Positions 53,072 through 61,875 of a DNA stretch of 64,000 bases are shown piece after piece; the first letter of the stretch is position 1, and each line of letters starts with the position of its first letter. The position numbers and the translations under genes are program-made. The notes beneath the pieces are model-generated. The model was not told the origin of the DNA. It ran no database searches and worked only from the letters and a program-made list of their open reading frames with translations. The DNA comes from Bacteroidota bacterium (GTDB lineage Bacteria; Bacteroidota; Ignavibacteria; Ignavibacteriales; Ignavibacteriaceae), in contig JAKAJV010000022.1 in the NCBI GenBank assembly GCA_021813585.1, positions 1-64,000 of the forward strand. Reading direction: 5' to 3'.

Positions 53072-54082
53072 ATGAACATCATTTTTTCATTGCTTACAAT
53101 TGCAGTACTAATAGTATTAGCAGTATTAGGTGCAGGCACAATAAAGCTGGATTTTCTTTTCGGAATTATTTTCCCTTATGCTGCCGTATCGGTTTTTATC
53201 GTCGGTATTATATCCCGTGTAATCAAGTGGGCCAAATCGCCCGTACCGTTTCATATTCCAACTGTTGCAGGCCAGCAGAAATCCCTTCCCTGGATTAAGA
53301 GCAGTAAATTGGAAAGTCCGAGTTCAACTCCGGGAGTAATTGGAAGGATGGCCCTGGAAATTTTATTATTCAGATCATTATTCAGGAATACCAAATCCGG
53401 GTTAATAGACGGACAAAAATTAGTATACGGCAGCAGTAAATATCTGTGGCTGGGTGCAATATTGTTTCACTGGTCGCTGCTCGTAATTTTCCTTAGGCAC
53501 TTTAGGCTATTCATGCAACCGGTGCCTTCCTTTGTTTTGATGCTTCAGAATATAGACGGCTTTTTCCAGATTGGAGTGCCGGAATTATATGTTACCGATA
53601 TTCTTATAACCGCCGCTTTGCTTTATTTAATCTATAGAAGGCTGGCCGACGCCAAATTGAGATATATTTCGTTGGCATCGGATTATTTTCCGCTCTTCTT
53701 AATCCTAAGCATTGCTGCTACCGGAATTCTGATGCGGTACTTCTACAGGATAGACATTCTGAAGATAAAAGAATTCGCAGTCGGTTTGTTCAGCTTTCAT
53801 CCCTCGGTCCCGCAAGGCATCGGAATATTGTTTTACATTCACCTGTTTTTGGTTTGCGTCCTGGTTTCTTATTTCCCGTTCAGCAAACTGCTGCACATGG
53901 CAGGAATTTTTCTTACGCCGACTAGAAACCTGGCAAACAACAGCCGGATGAAGAGACATGTAAATCCTTGGAACCGGCCTGTAAGAGTTCATACTTATGA
54001 TGAATACGAGGACGAATTTAGAGATAAGATGGAAGACTCGGGACTGCCTGTGGAAAAAAGTAACAGCTTAGAACGTAACTAA
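53072..54082 (+). CDS. dsrM: DsrM, membrane cytochrome b subunit
   Basis: About 336 residues with six membrane helices and histidines suited to bind two hemes b (LFHWSLLVIFLRHFRLF, FYIHLFLVCVLVSYFPFSKLLHMAGIF). DsrM links the menaquinone pool with cytoplasmic DsrK. A hydrophilic loop after helix 2 (about 65-95) is typical. ATG at 53072 (behind AGGAAAG) is used; the codon before it is TTG. The dsrK gene follows after a 186-base gap. Confidence 0.93.
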   Translation: MNIIFSLLTIAVLIVLAVLGAGTIKLDFLFGIIFPYAAVSVFIVGIISRVIKWAKSPVPFHIPTVAGQQKSLPWIKSSKLESPSSTPGVIGRMALEILLFRSLFRNTKSGLIDGQKLVYGSSKYLWLGAILFHWSLLVIFLRHFRLFMQPVPSFVLMLQNIDGFFQIGVPELYVTDILITAALLYLIYRRLADAKLRYISLASDYFPLFLILSIAATGILMRYFYRIDILKIKEFAVGLFSFHPSVPQGIGILFYIHLFLVCVLVSYFPFSKLLHMAGIFLTPTRNLANNSRMKRHVNPWNRPVRVHTYDEYEDEFRDKMEDSGLPVEKSNSLERN

Positions 54083-54230
54083 ATATTGGGTATCGAAGGA
54101 ACATTCTTCCGCCGTAAAAAAGTACTTTCTGATAACAACAGCCTTTATTAACGAGCACAGGCAATGGAAAAGGATGAGTGAGAAAGCCGGTTTAAGCAAT
54201 AAGAAATGAAAAGATAAGACGTAACCGGAA

Positions 54231-54262
54231 AATTTTTAATTTCTAATTTTTAATTTTTAATT
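54231..54262. repeat. AT-rich tandem repeat just before dsrK
   Basis: About three to four copies of an AATTTTTAATT unit end 6 bases before the dsrK ATG. No Shine-Dalgarno sequence is visible in the remaining space. The unit resembles the arms of the inverted repeat between the tRNA genes. It may have displaced the original ribosome binding site. Confidence 0.6.
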
Positions 54263-54268
54263 GATAAA

Positions 54269-55870
54269 ATGTCTGAATCAAAATTGAAGCCGGAAGAATT
54301 AGCCGGTAATATTAAATACGAGCCTAAGGAAAAAGACTGGCTCGATCCCTCGGTGGAATTTAAGCACGGCGTTTTTAATTACAGCGGCATACCTAAAAAT
54401 GTTGAATACCTTCAGCAGCCCAATCCCAGAAAATGGCAGCCTACCGATAAGGACTGGCAGCTTCCGGAGAACTGGAAGCAAATAATTCTGGAAGGATTAA
54501 GAGACAGGCTGCACCGCTTCCGGTCGTTGCAGATTTTTATGGATATCTGCGTAAGGTGCGGCGCCTGTGCCGATAAATGTCATTTTTTCCTGGGCTCCGG
54601 CGATCCTAAAAATATGCCCGTCTTAAGGGCCGAGCTTTTAAGATCGGTTTATAGAAATGATTTTACCCTTGCCTCAAAGCTCTTCGGAAAATTTTCCGGC
54701 TCACGGGAATTAACAGTCGATGTTATTAAGGAATGGTTTTATTATTTCTTCCAGTGTACACAATGCAGGCGGTGCTCTGTATTTTGTCCCTACGGCATCG
54801 ATACGGCAGAAATTACTCTGCTTGTTAGAGAGCTTCTTAACTTGATAGGGATTAATATTGATTGGATTATTACGCCGGTTGCAAACAGCTTTAGGACCGG
54901 CAACCACCTGGGAATACAGCCGCACGGGTTTAAAGACAGCATCGACTTTGCCGTTGATGAACTGGAACAGATAACAGGAATAAAGGTAGACGCACCGATA
55001 AATAAAAAAGGAGCGGAGATACTTTTCATTACTCCGTCTGCCGACTATTTTGGTACGCCGCACTATTATACTCTGCTGGGGTATCTGGCGTTGTTCCATG
55101 AAATAGGATTGGATTATACATGGAGCTCATATGCGTCCGAAGGCGGCAACTTCGGTTCATTCATCTCTCACGATCTAATGAAAAGCTTAAATGCAAAAAT
55201 ATATGCAGAGGCTAAGCGGCTTGGTGTAAAGTGGATACTCGGCGGCGAATGCGGACATATGTGGAGAGTGATTCATCAGTATATGGATACACTGAACGGG
55301 CCGGCCGACTTTCTGGAAGTACCCGTTTCTCCGGTTACGGGTACAAGGTTCGAAAATACAAGATCAACAAAGATGGTTCACATCTGTGAGTTTACCGCCG
55401 ATCTGATTAAGAACAACAAAATTAAGTTAGATAAAAGCAGGAACGACCACCGGAAAATAACATTCCACGATTCGTGCAATCCGGCTCGTGCCCTTGGTCT
55501 AATTGAAGAGCCGAGATATATAATTAAGAATGTTTGCAATAATTTTTTCGAAATGCCGGAGAATACCATTAAAGAGCAAACCTTCTGCTGCGGTAGCGGC
55601 TCCGGCCTAGGTACGGATGAAAATTTTGAGATGAGAATGAGAGGCGGACTGCCCAGGGCAAACGCAGTAAAGTTTGTTAAAGAAAAACACGGTGTTAATT
55701 TTCTCGGCTGCATATGTGCCATCGATAAAGCTACTCTGCCGCCGTTAATCGATTATTGGGTAGGCGGCGTAGATGTAGGCGGAGTTCATGAACTGGTTGG
55801 CAACGCTTTAATTATGAACGGCGAAAAAGAAAGGACAACTGACTTGCGTGGAGAACCGTTCTCCGAATAA
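54269..55870 (+). CDS. dsrK: DsrK, catalytic iron-sulfur subunit
   Basis: 533 residues, cytoplasmic. Two ferredoxin motifs, CVRCGACADKCHFF (about 91) and CTQCRRCSVFCPYGID (about 165), then CCG domains with GECGHMWRV, DSCNPARALGL and TFCCGSGSGLG. The special [4Fe-4S] site of this family is thought to reduce the DsrC trisulfide or disulfide. It is one of three such paralogues in the window. Followed by heptamer repeats and the four-helix-bundle gene instead of directly by dsrJ. Confidence 0.95.
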   Translation: MSESKLKPEELAGNIKYEPKEKDWLDPSVEFKHGVFNYSGIPKNVEYLQQPNPRKWQPTDKDWQLPENWKQIILEGLRDRLHRFRSLQIFMDICVRCGACADKCHFFLGSGDPKNMPVLRAELLRSVYRNDFTLASKLFGKFSGSRELTVDVIKEWFYYFFQCTQCRRCSVFCPYGIDTAEITLLVRELLNLIGINIDWIITPVANSFRTGNHLGIQPHGFKDSIDFAVDELEQITGIKVDAPINKKGAEILFITPSADYFGTPHYYTLLGYLALFHEIGLDYTWSSYASEGGNFGSFISHDLMKSLNAKIYAEAKRLGVKWILGGECGHMWRVIHQYMDTLNGPADFLEVPVSPVTGTRFENTRSTKMVHICEFTADLIKNNKIKLDKSRNDHRKITFHDSCNPARALGLIEEPRYIIKNVCNNFFEMPENTIKEQTFCCGSGSGLGTDENFEMRMRGGLPRANAVKFVKEKHGVNFLGCICAIDKATLPPLIDYWVGGVDVGGVHELVGNALIMNGEKERTTDLRGEPFSE

Positions 55871-55960
55871 CTCGATACTCGATGCTGGATGCTCGATGCT
55901 GGATGCTCGATGCTGGATGCTGGATGCTGGATACTGGATGCTGGATACTTGATGCTCGAT
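55871..55960. repeat. Left heptamer array (GATGCTC/GATGCTG)
   Basis: About twelve tandem 7-base units of the form GAT(G/A)CT(C/G), starting right at the dsrK stop. The reverse complement of the same unit makes up the array at 56374-56471, so the two arrays form large inverted repeats around the four-helix-bundle gene. Confidence 0.85.
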
Positions 55961-55985
55961 AATGTAAAATTATTTGGAGTTAAAA

Positions 55986-56363
55986 ATGAATTATAAAGAC
56001 CTTGAAATTTGGCAAATTGCAAGAGAAGCAGTTATTGAAATTCATGAGATGACTCTTATGAAATTACCAAAATTCGAAATGTTAGAAGAAGGCTGCCAAA
56101 TTAGAAGATCGTCAAAAACGGTTAAATCAACTATTGTAGAAGGATATGGCAGAAGAAATTACAAACAAGATTTTATAAAGTATTTAATATATGCTCTTTC
56201 TTCAAATGATGAAACAATTGATCATCTTGAAACTCTTTTTGAAACTAAATCACTAACCGATCAAATTATTTATGATGATTTAAAGGAAAAGCTCGATTTA
56301 CTTGGAAAGAAATTAAATAACTTTATTCAAAGTGTAGAACAACAACATAAGAGTAAAAAATAA
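55986..56363 (+). CDS. Four-helix-bundle protein of the 23S rRNA intervening-sequence family
   Basis: 125 residues: [40 protein letters not shown] and a helical C terminus with a lysine-rich end. This is the S23/four-helix-bundle family, first seen in intervening sequences of 23S rRNA and widespread in Bacteroidota near short repeats. Its role is unknown; it forms pentamers and probably binds nucleic acid. ATG at 55986 follows GGAG. Inserted between dsrK and dsrJ in the same direction, with heptamer arrays in opposite orientation on both sides. It has no expected role in sulfite reduction. Confidence 0.9.
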   Translation: MNYKDLEIWQIAREAVIEIHEMTLMKLPKFEMLEEGCQIRRSSKTVKSTIVEGYGRRNYKQDFIKYLIYALSSNDETIDHLETLFETKSLTDQIIYDDLKEKLDLLGKKLNNFIQSVEQQHKSKK

Positions 56364-56373
56364 TCTATGAAAA

Positions 56374-56471
56374 TTGAGAATCGAGTATCCAGAATCGAGC
56401 ATCGAGAATCGAGCATCGAGCATCCAGAATCGAGCATCCAGAATCGAGCATCCAGAATCGAGCATCCAGAA
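56374..56471. repeat. Right heptamer array (CAGAATC/GAGCATC)
   Basis: Fourteen tandem 7-base units of (G/C)AG(A/C/T)ATC. Read on the other strand they become GAT(T/G)CT(C/G), the same unit as the left array. They end 24 bases before the dsrJ start. Pairing of the arrays would put the four-helix-bundle gene in the loop of a large hairpin. Confidence 0.85.
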
Positions 56472-56495
56472 TCAGTCTTAGAATAGGAATAAACA

Positions 56496-56921
56496 ATGTA
56501 CGATAAAGGAAAAATAATTATCGGCTTAATAATATTTGCCGGATTCTTTACCGCACCGTTCTGGTATAACATATCGAACGGCAAAGAGGCACTTAAAAAA
56601 CCGGAATTGGTTCTGCCTACAAAGGAAGGCCAGACGGAATGCGTGGAGCCGGTAACCTTTATGCGCGCAGACCATATGGTTCTGCTGAATGACTGGAGAT
56701 ATCTGGTAGTTCGAAAGGGCGAGAGAAATTATGTCTCCGGTACCGGTAAAGATTTTAATATGAGTCTTACCAACACGTGTCTCAACTGCCACTCCAACAC
56801 GGCGCAGTTCTGCGATAAGTGCCATACTTATGTTGGTGTTACGCCCTATTGCTGGGATTGCCACGAAAAATCTATCACCCCTGGCACGGGGATGGTTTCT
56901 CAGAATTCGGAGATTAAATAA
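56496..56921 (+). CDS. dsrJ: DsrJ, triheme periplasmic cytochrome c
   Basis: 141 residues. An N-terminal membrane anchor (about 6-24, KIIIGLIIFAGFFTAPFW) and three CxxCH sites, CLNCH (89), CDKCH and CWDCH, toward the C terminus. DsrJ is the periplasmic cytochrome of DsrMKJOP, with unusual heme ligation in studied examples. It overlaps dsrO by one base. Length is normal. Confidence 0.94.
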   Translation: MYDKGKIIIGLIIFAGFFTAPFWYNISNGKEALKKPELVLPTKEGQTECVEPVTFMRADHMVLLNDWRYLVVRKGERNYVSGTGKDFNMSLTNTCLNCHSNTAQFCDKCHTYVGVTPYCWDCHEKSITPGTGMVSQNSEIK

Positions 56922-57727
56922 TGGATAAAAGCAGAAGAAATTTTTTAAAGATAGCGGGGATAACAGCGCTCGGAATTACCGCCGACAAATTAGTAAACAT
57001 TCGCGCTCAGCAAGCCGTCCCTAAACAAAATGTTAAAGACTCCGTCGCTTCGAAGAATATAATAAAAGCCCAAAAGCCCGGTCCCGCGGCAGAAGTAAGA
57101 TTGGCTATGGTGGTTGACTTGAGGAAGTGCAAACAAGGCTGCACAAAGTGCATTGATGCCTGCAATAAGATACATAACATACCCGACTTCGGCGAACCGA
57201 AAGATGAGATTAAGTGGATATGGAAAGAGCCTTACGAAGATGCGTTTCTCGATCAGGAAAATTATTATATGAAAGATGAATTTAAAAATAAGTCCGTGCC
57301 GGTATTCTGCAATAACTGCGACAGCCCGCCGTGCGTTGAAGTCTGTCCTACCCAGGCAACTTTTAAGCGTGATGACGGAATAGTAATGATGGACTGGCAC
57401 CGCTGCATAGGCTGCAGGTACTGTATGGCTGCGTGTCCCTACGGCTCAAGGAGTTTCAACTGGAGAGACCCCAGGCCGTTCATCAAAAACATTAACCCGG
57501 ATTTTCCTACAAGGATGAAAGGCGTTGTTGAAAAATGCGAGTTCTGCGATGAGAGGTTATCTAAAGGTCTGCTGCCAGCTTGCGTGGAAGTATGCCCTGA
57601 GAAGGCATTGACGTTCGGGAACCTGAACGATCCGCAGGCTGATGTGAGAAAGTTATTAAAAGAAAATTTTTCAGTTAGAAGAAAGCCCGGCTTGGGAACA
57701 AACCCCGAAATCTATTATCTCGTATAA
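56921..57727 (+). CDS. dsrO: DsrO, periplasmic ferredoxin subunit
   Basis: 268 residues. A Tat signal (KSRRNFLKIAGITALG) precedes the iron-sulfur motifs CKQGCTKCIDAC, CNNCDSPPCVEVC, CIGCRYCMAAC and CEFCDER...ACVEVCPEKA, for up to four [4Fe-4S] clusters. It transfers electrons between DsrJ and DsrP on the periplasmic side. It resembles the HmcB-like protein at 34863 but that one has no signal peptide. Confidence 0.94.
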   Translation: MDKSRRNFLKIAGITALGITADKLVNIRAQQAVPKQNVKDSVASKNIIKAQKPGPAAEVRLAMVVDLRKCKQGCTKCIDACNKIHNIPDFGEPKDEIKWIWKEPYEDAFLDQENYYMKDEFKNKSVPVFCNNCDSPPCVEVCPTQATFKRDDGIVMMDWHRCIGCRYCMAACPYGSRSFNWRDPRPFIKNINPDFPTRMKGVVEKCEFCDERLSKGLLPACVEVCPEKALTFGNLNDPQADVRKLLKENFSVRRKPGLGTNPEIYYLV

Positions 57728-57737
57728 GGTTTAAAAT

Positions 57738-58895
57738 ATGTTAGAGCATGCATTAAAAGGAAACAAGAAATATTGGAGCTGGCTGCTTTTTCTGGCAGCG
57801 GTAATATTAATCGGATTTTATTTCTATCTAAAACAGTTTGATTACGGTCTGGGGATTACCGGAATGAGCAGGAATGTAAGCTGGGGACTTTACATAGCCC
57901 AGTTTACTTTTATAGTGGGTGTGGCTGCCTCTGCAGTTATGGTTGTGCTTCCGTATTACCTTCACAACTATAAAGCCTTCGGAAAAATTACCATACTCGG
58001 CGAGTTCCTGGCCATCTCTTCCGTAATTATGTGCATGATGTTTGTCTTTGTGGATTTAGGCCAGCCGTTCAGAGTGGCAAATATTTTTCTCTACCCAACT
58101 GTACATTCGTTAATGTTCTGGGATGTAATTGCATTAAGCGGCTACCTGGTATTAAATGTTATTATTACGCGGGTAACTTTGGATGCAGAGCATAAATCAA
58201 TAGCGCCGCCTAAATGGATAAGACCTGTAATAGTAATTTCAATACCCTGGGCTGTAAGCATACACACGGTTACCGCATTTTTATTTTCAGGGCTGGGCGG
58301 CAGGCCTTTTTGGCTAACTGCAATACTAGCTCCCAGGTTCCTGGCTTCCGCATTTTCTGCCGGCCCCGCACTGCTGGTTATACTTTGCCTGTTATTAAAA
58401 AGATTGACAAAGTTCGATGCGGGAACGGAAGCGATAAAAAAGCTGGGATTGATAATTACGTACGCAATGTGCGCAAATGTTTTCTTCATACTGATGGAAT
58501 TCTTTACCACTTTCTACAGCGGCATCCCGGATCATGTAGCCCATATGCAGTATCTTTATATCGGACTCGATGGAAAAACAAGACTGGTGCCCTGGATGTG
58601 GACTTCGGCTTTCCTTTCGGTTTTGTCATTGGTTTTTCTGGTTGTACCAAAGCTGCGCAATAATACAAGGATGCTGTTAGTAACATGCATAATAGTCTTT
58701 TTATCTATCTGGATTGACAAGGGCCTGGGACTGGTTATTACCGGATTTATTCCTACGCCTTTCGGTAAAATTATCCAATATTGGCCTACGGTTCCCGAGT
58801 CATTTATATCTGTCGGTATTTGGGCGATAGGAGTTTTCCTGATAACGGTATTTTACAAGATCGCTCTCTCGGTAAGGAGAGAAATAGAAGCTTAA
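57738..58895 (+). CDS. dsrP: DsrP, NrfD-type quinone-reactive membrane subunit
   Basis: 385 residues with about ten membrane helices. FDYGLGITGMSRNVSWGLYIAQ, FVFVDLGQPFRV and LHNYKAFGK are typical of the DsrP branch of NrfD proteins. It is thought to react with menaquinol and pass electrons to DsrO and DsrJ. Completes the DsrMKJOP complex. It ends 9 bases before the flavoprotein gene. Confidence 0.94.
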   Translation: MLEHALKGNKKYWSWLLFLAAVILIGFYFYLKQFDYGLGITGMSRNVSWGLYIAQFTFIVGVAASAVMVVLPYYLHNYKAFGKITILGEFLAISSVIMCMMFVFVDLGQPFRVANIFLYPTVHSLMFWDVIALSGYLVLNVIITRVTLDAEHKSIAPPKWIRPVIVISIPWAVSIHTVTAFLFSGLGGRPFWLTAILAPRFLASAFSAGPALLVILCLLLKRLTKFDAGTEAIKKLGLIITYAMCANVFFILMEFFTTFYSGIPDHVAHMQYLYIGLDGKTRLVPWMWTSAFLSVLSLVFLVVPKLRNNTRMLLVTCIIVFLSIWIDKGLGLVITGFIPTPFGKIIQYWPTVPESFISVGIWAIGVFLITVFYKIALSVRREIEA

Positions 58896-58904
58896 AATGT
58901 TAAG

Positions 58905-60644
58905 ATGAAGAATGTAATTATAATCGGCGGTATGGCGGCGGGATGCAAGACGGCTGCAAGATTAAGCAGGCTGTGCCCTGATTATCAAATTACCTTAATT
59001 GAAAAAAGTCCGTTCATTTCATTCAGCAGCTGCGGCCTGCCTTTATATGCCTCCGGCGAAATTAACGATCTGTCTGAACTAAATAAGACTCCTTACGGCG
59101 CTGTAAGAGACAAAAAATATTTCAGCCAAGTTAAGGGCGTTAAGGTTTTAACCGAGACTGAAGTTAACGAAATAAATGCAGATAAAAAGGAATTAACTTG
59201 TAGAAGTATTCAGAATGGTGATGTCTTTAAATTAAATTACGACTGCCTTGTTATAGCCACCGGCTCGGAAACAATTAAACCGGGTTTCCCTTTCCCTGCG
59301 TCGCCTTTAGTCTCGTCTTTTCATTCTCCTGCAGATGTAAAATATTTCAGGCAGTCGGCACAAAAAGGTGAAATTGAAAAAGCAGTTATCATCGGCGGCG
59401 GTTTTATCGGATGTGAAATGCTTGAAGCTTTAAGTTCGCTCTGGGGAATAGAAACTGTGCTTATAGAAAGCAAAGCTTCGCTGCTAAGCTCCGTTCTCGA
59501 CTCTGAAATTTCCGGCTATGTTGAAAATGAAATACCCGCCGGCAAAATTCAATTGATGCTTTCGACTACTGTAAAGAAAATAGAAATCAACAGCATCGGT
59601 GCGCCGGTAGTTTATCTGGATAACGGTAAAGAAATAATTACGGATTTTGTTTTTTATTGCCTCGGTGTAAAACCGGATGCTGGCCTGGCAAAGGCTTCCG
59701 GTGCGGCTTGCGGCATGTACGGCGGAATTTTAGTAGATGAGCAGATGAGAACCAGTTTGCCGGATGTTTGGGCGGCAGGCGACTGCGTCGAAATAAAAAA
59801 TTTAGTTACCGGCAGGTACGATTACTTCTCGTTCGGTTCGTTATCAAACAGGATGGGAAGAGTAGCTGCTGATTCTATTGCAGGCCTTTCTTACGGCGGC
59901 AATAATATTTCTTTTAATGGTTCGGCGGGCAGCATTTCCTTAAAGCTGTTCGATAACATAATCTGCGCAGCGGGACTTACCGAAGCAAGGGCCGGAAGGC
60001 TGGGATATGAGACCGGCAGCGTTATCGGCTGCTGGTACGATAGGCCGGATTATTATCCCGAAGCGAAAAATATTTTCGGCAAGCTTGTTTATGAAAAAAG
60101 AACACTCAAGCTGCTCGGCCTCCAGCTATCGGGAGAAGGAGAAGTAACAAGGTACGCCGATGTTTTTTCTGAGCTGCTTTCACAGAATAAAAATGTTGAA
60201 GACCTGATGAACCTTGAGCACGGTTATACACCGGCTCATTCGTCTCCGCTTTCTCCTCTTAACTATCTCGGATACATGGCCGTTAACCAGGAGACGGACG
60301 GAGTAAAGAATTGCAGTCCGGCGATGCTTTCTTCATTTAATGGTAGCTTAATTGATGTAAGAGAGCCTGTAGAGGTCGAGGCGGCTACTGTTGATCTGCC
60401 TGCTTTAAGCAGTGGCGTAAGAATTATTCAAGTACCGTTATCGCAGCTTAGGTTAAGGTTGAATGAGCTCGATCTTAATAAGCCGGCTATGTGTGTTTGT
60501 GAAAGAGGTACGAGAGCTTATGAAGCCGCTAGATTACTTATGAACAAGGGTTTCAAAAATGTTTCCTATTTAGGCGGCGGCCTATTGCTGTGCAACAAGA
60601 TAAATAAGTTCTCCGGCTTTATGGAGAAAAGTTATGAGCGATGA
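58905..60644 (+). CDS. CoA-disulfide/persulfide reductase-like flavoprotein with rhodanese domain
   Basis: 579 residues. FAD-binding start NVIIIGGMAAGCKTAARLSR, active-site cysteine in FISFSSCGLPLYASGEI (about 43), NADH-binding VIIGGGFIGCEMLEAL, and a C-terminal rhodanese domain (about 480-570, LIDVREPVE) with its cysteine in CVCERGTRAYEAARLL. This layout matches CoA-disulfide reductases fused to rhodanese, such as the NADH-dependent persulfide/polysulfide reductase Npsr of Shewanella. It could reduce zero-valent or DsrC-related persulfides with NADH. It overlaps hemA by 11 bases. Confidence 0.85.
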   Translation: MKNVIIIGGMAAGCKTAARLSRLCPDYQITLIEKSPFISFSSCGLPLYASGEINDLSELNKTPYGAVRDKKYFSQVKGVKVLTETEVNEINADKKELTCRSIQNGDVFKLNYDCLVIATGSETIKPGFPFPASPLVSSFHSPADVKYFRQSAQKGEIEKAVIIGGGFIGCEMLEALSSLWGIETVLIESKASLLSSVLDSEISGYVENEIPAGKIQLMLSTTVKKIEINSIGAPVVYLDNGKEIITDFVFYCLGVKPDAGLAKASGAACGMYGGILVDEQMRTSLPDVWAAGDCVEIKNLVTGRYDYFSFGSLSNRMGRVAADSIAGLSYGGNNISFNGSAGSISLKLFDNIICAAGLTEARAGRLGYETGSVIGCWYDRPDYYPEAKNIFGKLVYEKRTLKLLGLQLSGEGEVTRYADVFSELLSQNKNVEDLMNLEHGYTPAHSSPLSPLNYLGYMAVNQETDGVKNCSPAMLSSFNGSLIDVREPVEVEAATVDLPALSSGVRIIQVPLSQLRLRLNELDLNKPAMCVCERGTRAYEAARLLMNKGFKNVSYLGGGLLLCNKINKFSGFMEKSYER

Positions 60645-61848
60645 AAAATTACAATTGGCTGTTGTTGGTATAAGCTATAAGACTTCGACCGTTACGGAAA
60701 GAGAGATTTATCAAATTAATAAAAAAGAACTGAAGCAGGCGTTAATTTGTTTTAAGAGTATTGAAGGAGTTGAAGGTGTTGTTATAGTATCAACATGCAA
60801 CCGGCTTGAATTTTATCTGGCATTAAAGCCAGGTGTCGATCCTTTCTCTGTGTTAAATAATTTCTACAGCGTTGGCAAAATTATAAATGCCAAATTGGAT
60901 AAAGGAAGCTTCTACCGGTACGACGGCATTGATGCTGCAAAACATTTATGCAGCGTTGCGGCAGGGCTCGATTCTATGCTTACGGGTGAGTACCAGATAC
61001 AAGGCCAGATAAAAGATGCTTACAGTCTAGCCTGCTCGGAAAAGACAGCCGAAAAAATTTTGCACAAGCTCTTCCATGCAGCTTTTAGAGCCGGTAAGGA
61101 AGTAAGGACGAAAACACGAATCGGTTGCGGCAGCCAATCATTAAGCGGTATAGCTTTCAAAATAATCCAGGACAAATTGAAGAAGGAAGATGTAATAACG
61201 ATTATCGGAGTAAACCAGAATACCAAGATAATGGCCGAGAAATTAAACAAGTCGGGTTTTTCGCATCTATTGTTTGTTAATAGAACTCTGCACAAGGCCG
61301 AAGAATTGGCGGAAAATTACAACGGCGTCGCCTTCGGCCTGGATTATATCGAAGAGTCGCTTATCAGTTCTAAATGCATATTCAGCTGCACCGGCGCACC
61401 GGGGTTTATTTTAAAACCGGATACGATAAATAGGAACTACTCCAGAACAAAGCTCCCAAAATTAATAATCGATATGGCAGTACCGCGCGACGTGAATACG
61501 AATGGACTAAATAGGGAAATTGAAGTTATAGATATTGAAGGATTAAAAAAATATCTGGAAGACGGGAAGAAAGAAATTACTTCCGACCTGCCCGAAGCGG
61601 AAAGAATTATTAAATGCGAAGCAGAAGTTTTCGGGGCATGGTATGAATCGCAGCAAGACTTAAGCGCCAGCATGTTCAATGAGAAAATCGAACTCGTCCG
61701 GTCCCAGATGCTGGAAGAAGCCAGGCCTCAAATTTCAGGAGGCGAGCTTGAGCTATTGGATAACTTCTCGCGGACTCTTGCGCACAGGATGAAATCAATA
61801 ATTATACAGGCAATAAAAACATCGCAGCCGGAAAACAGGAAGATTTAA
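60634..61848 (+). CDS. hemA: Glutamyl-tRNA reductase
   Basis: 404 residues. VVGISYKTSTVTEREIYQI at the N terminus, catalytic cysteine in VVIVSTCNRLEFYLAL (about 50), NADPH-binding GVNQNTKIMAEKL and a C-terminal dimerisation helix. It makes glutamate-1-semialdehyde, the first step to siroheme and heme by the C5 route. Placement in the dsr cluster suggests a dedicated supply for DsrAB siroheme and the many cytochromes. The glycine-rich NADPH motif reads IGVNQN, not the usual GxGxMG, a mild deviation. Confidence 0.9.
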   Translation: MSDEKLQLAVVGISYKTSTVTEREIYQINKKELKQALICFKSIEGVEGVVIVSTCNRLEFYLALKPGVDPFSVLNNFYSVGKIINAKLDKGSFYRYDGIDAAKHLCSVAAGLDSMLTGEYQIQGQIKDAYSLACSEKTAEKILHKLFHAAFRAGKEVRTKTRIGCGSQSLSGIAFKIIQDKLKKEDVITIIGVNQNTKIMAEKLNKSGFSHLLFVNRTLHKAEELAENYNGVAFGLDYIEESLISSKCIFSCTGAPGFILKPDTINRNYSRTKLPKLIIDMAVPRDVNTNGLNREIEVIDIEGLKKYLEDGKKEITSDLPEAERIIKCEAEVFGAWYESQQDLSASMFNEKIELVRSQMLEEARPQISGGELELLDNFSRTLAHRMKSIIIQAIKTSQPENRKI

Positions 61849-61875
61849 TAGGTTTAACAAAAGAGGAAATGTTTT

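Noticed and set aside
55871-56471. CRISPR-like array at the heptamer repeats
   Set aside because: Units are 7 bases in direct tandem without spacers, and the two arrays are in opposite orientation around a gene.
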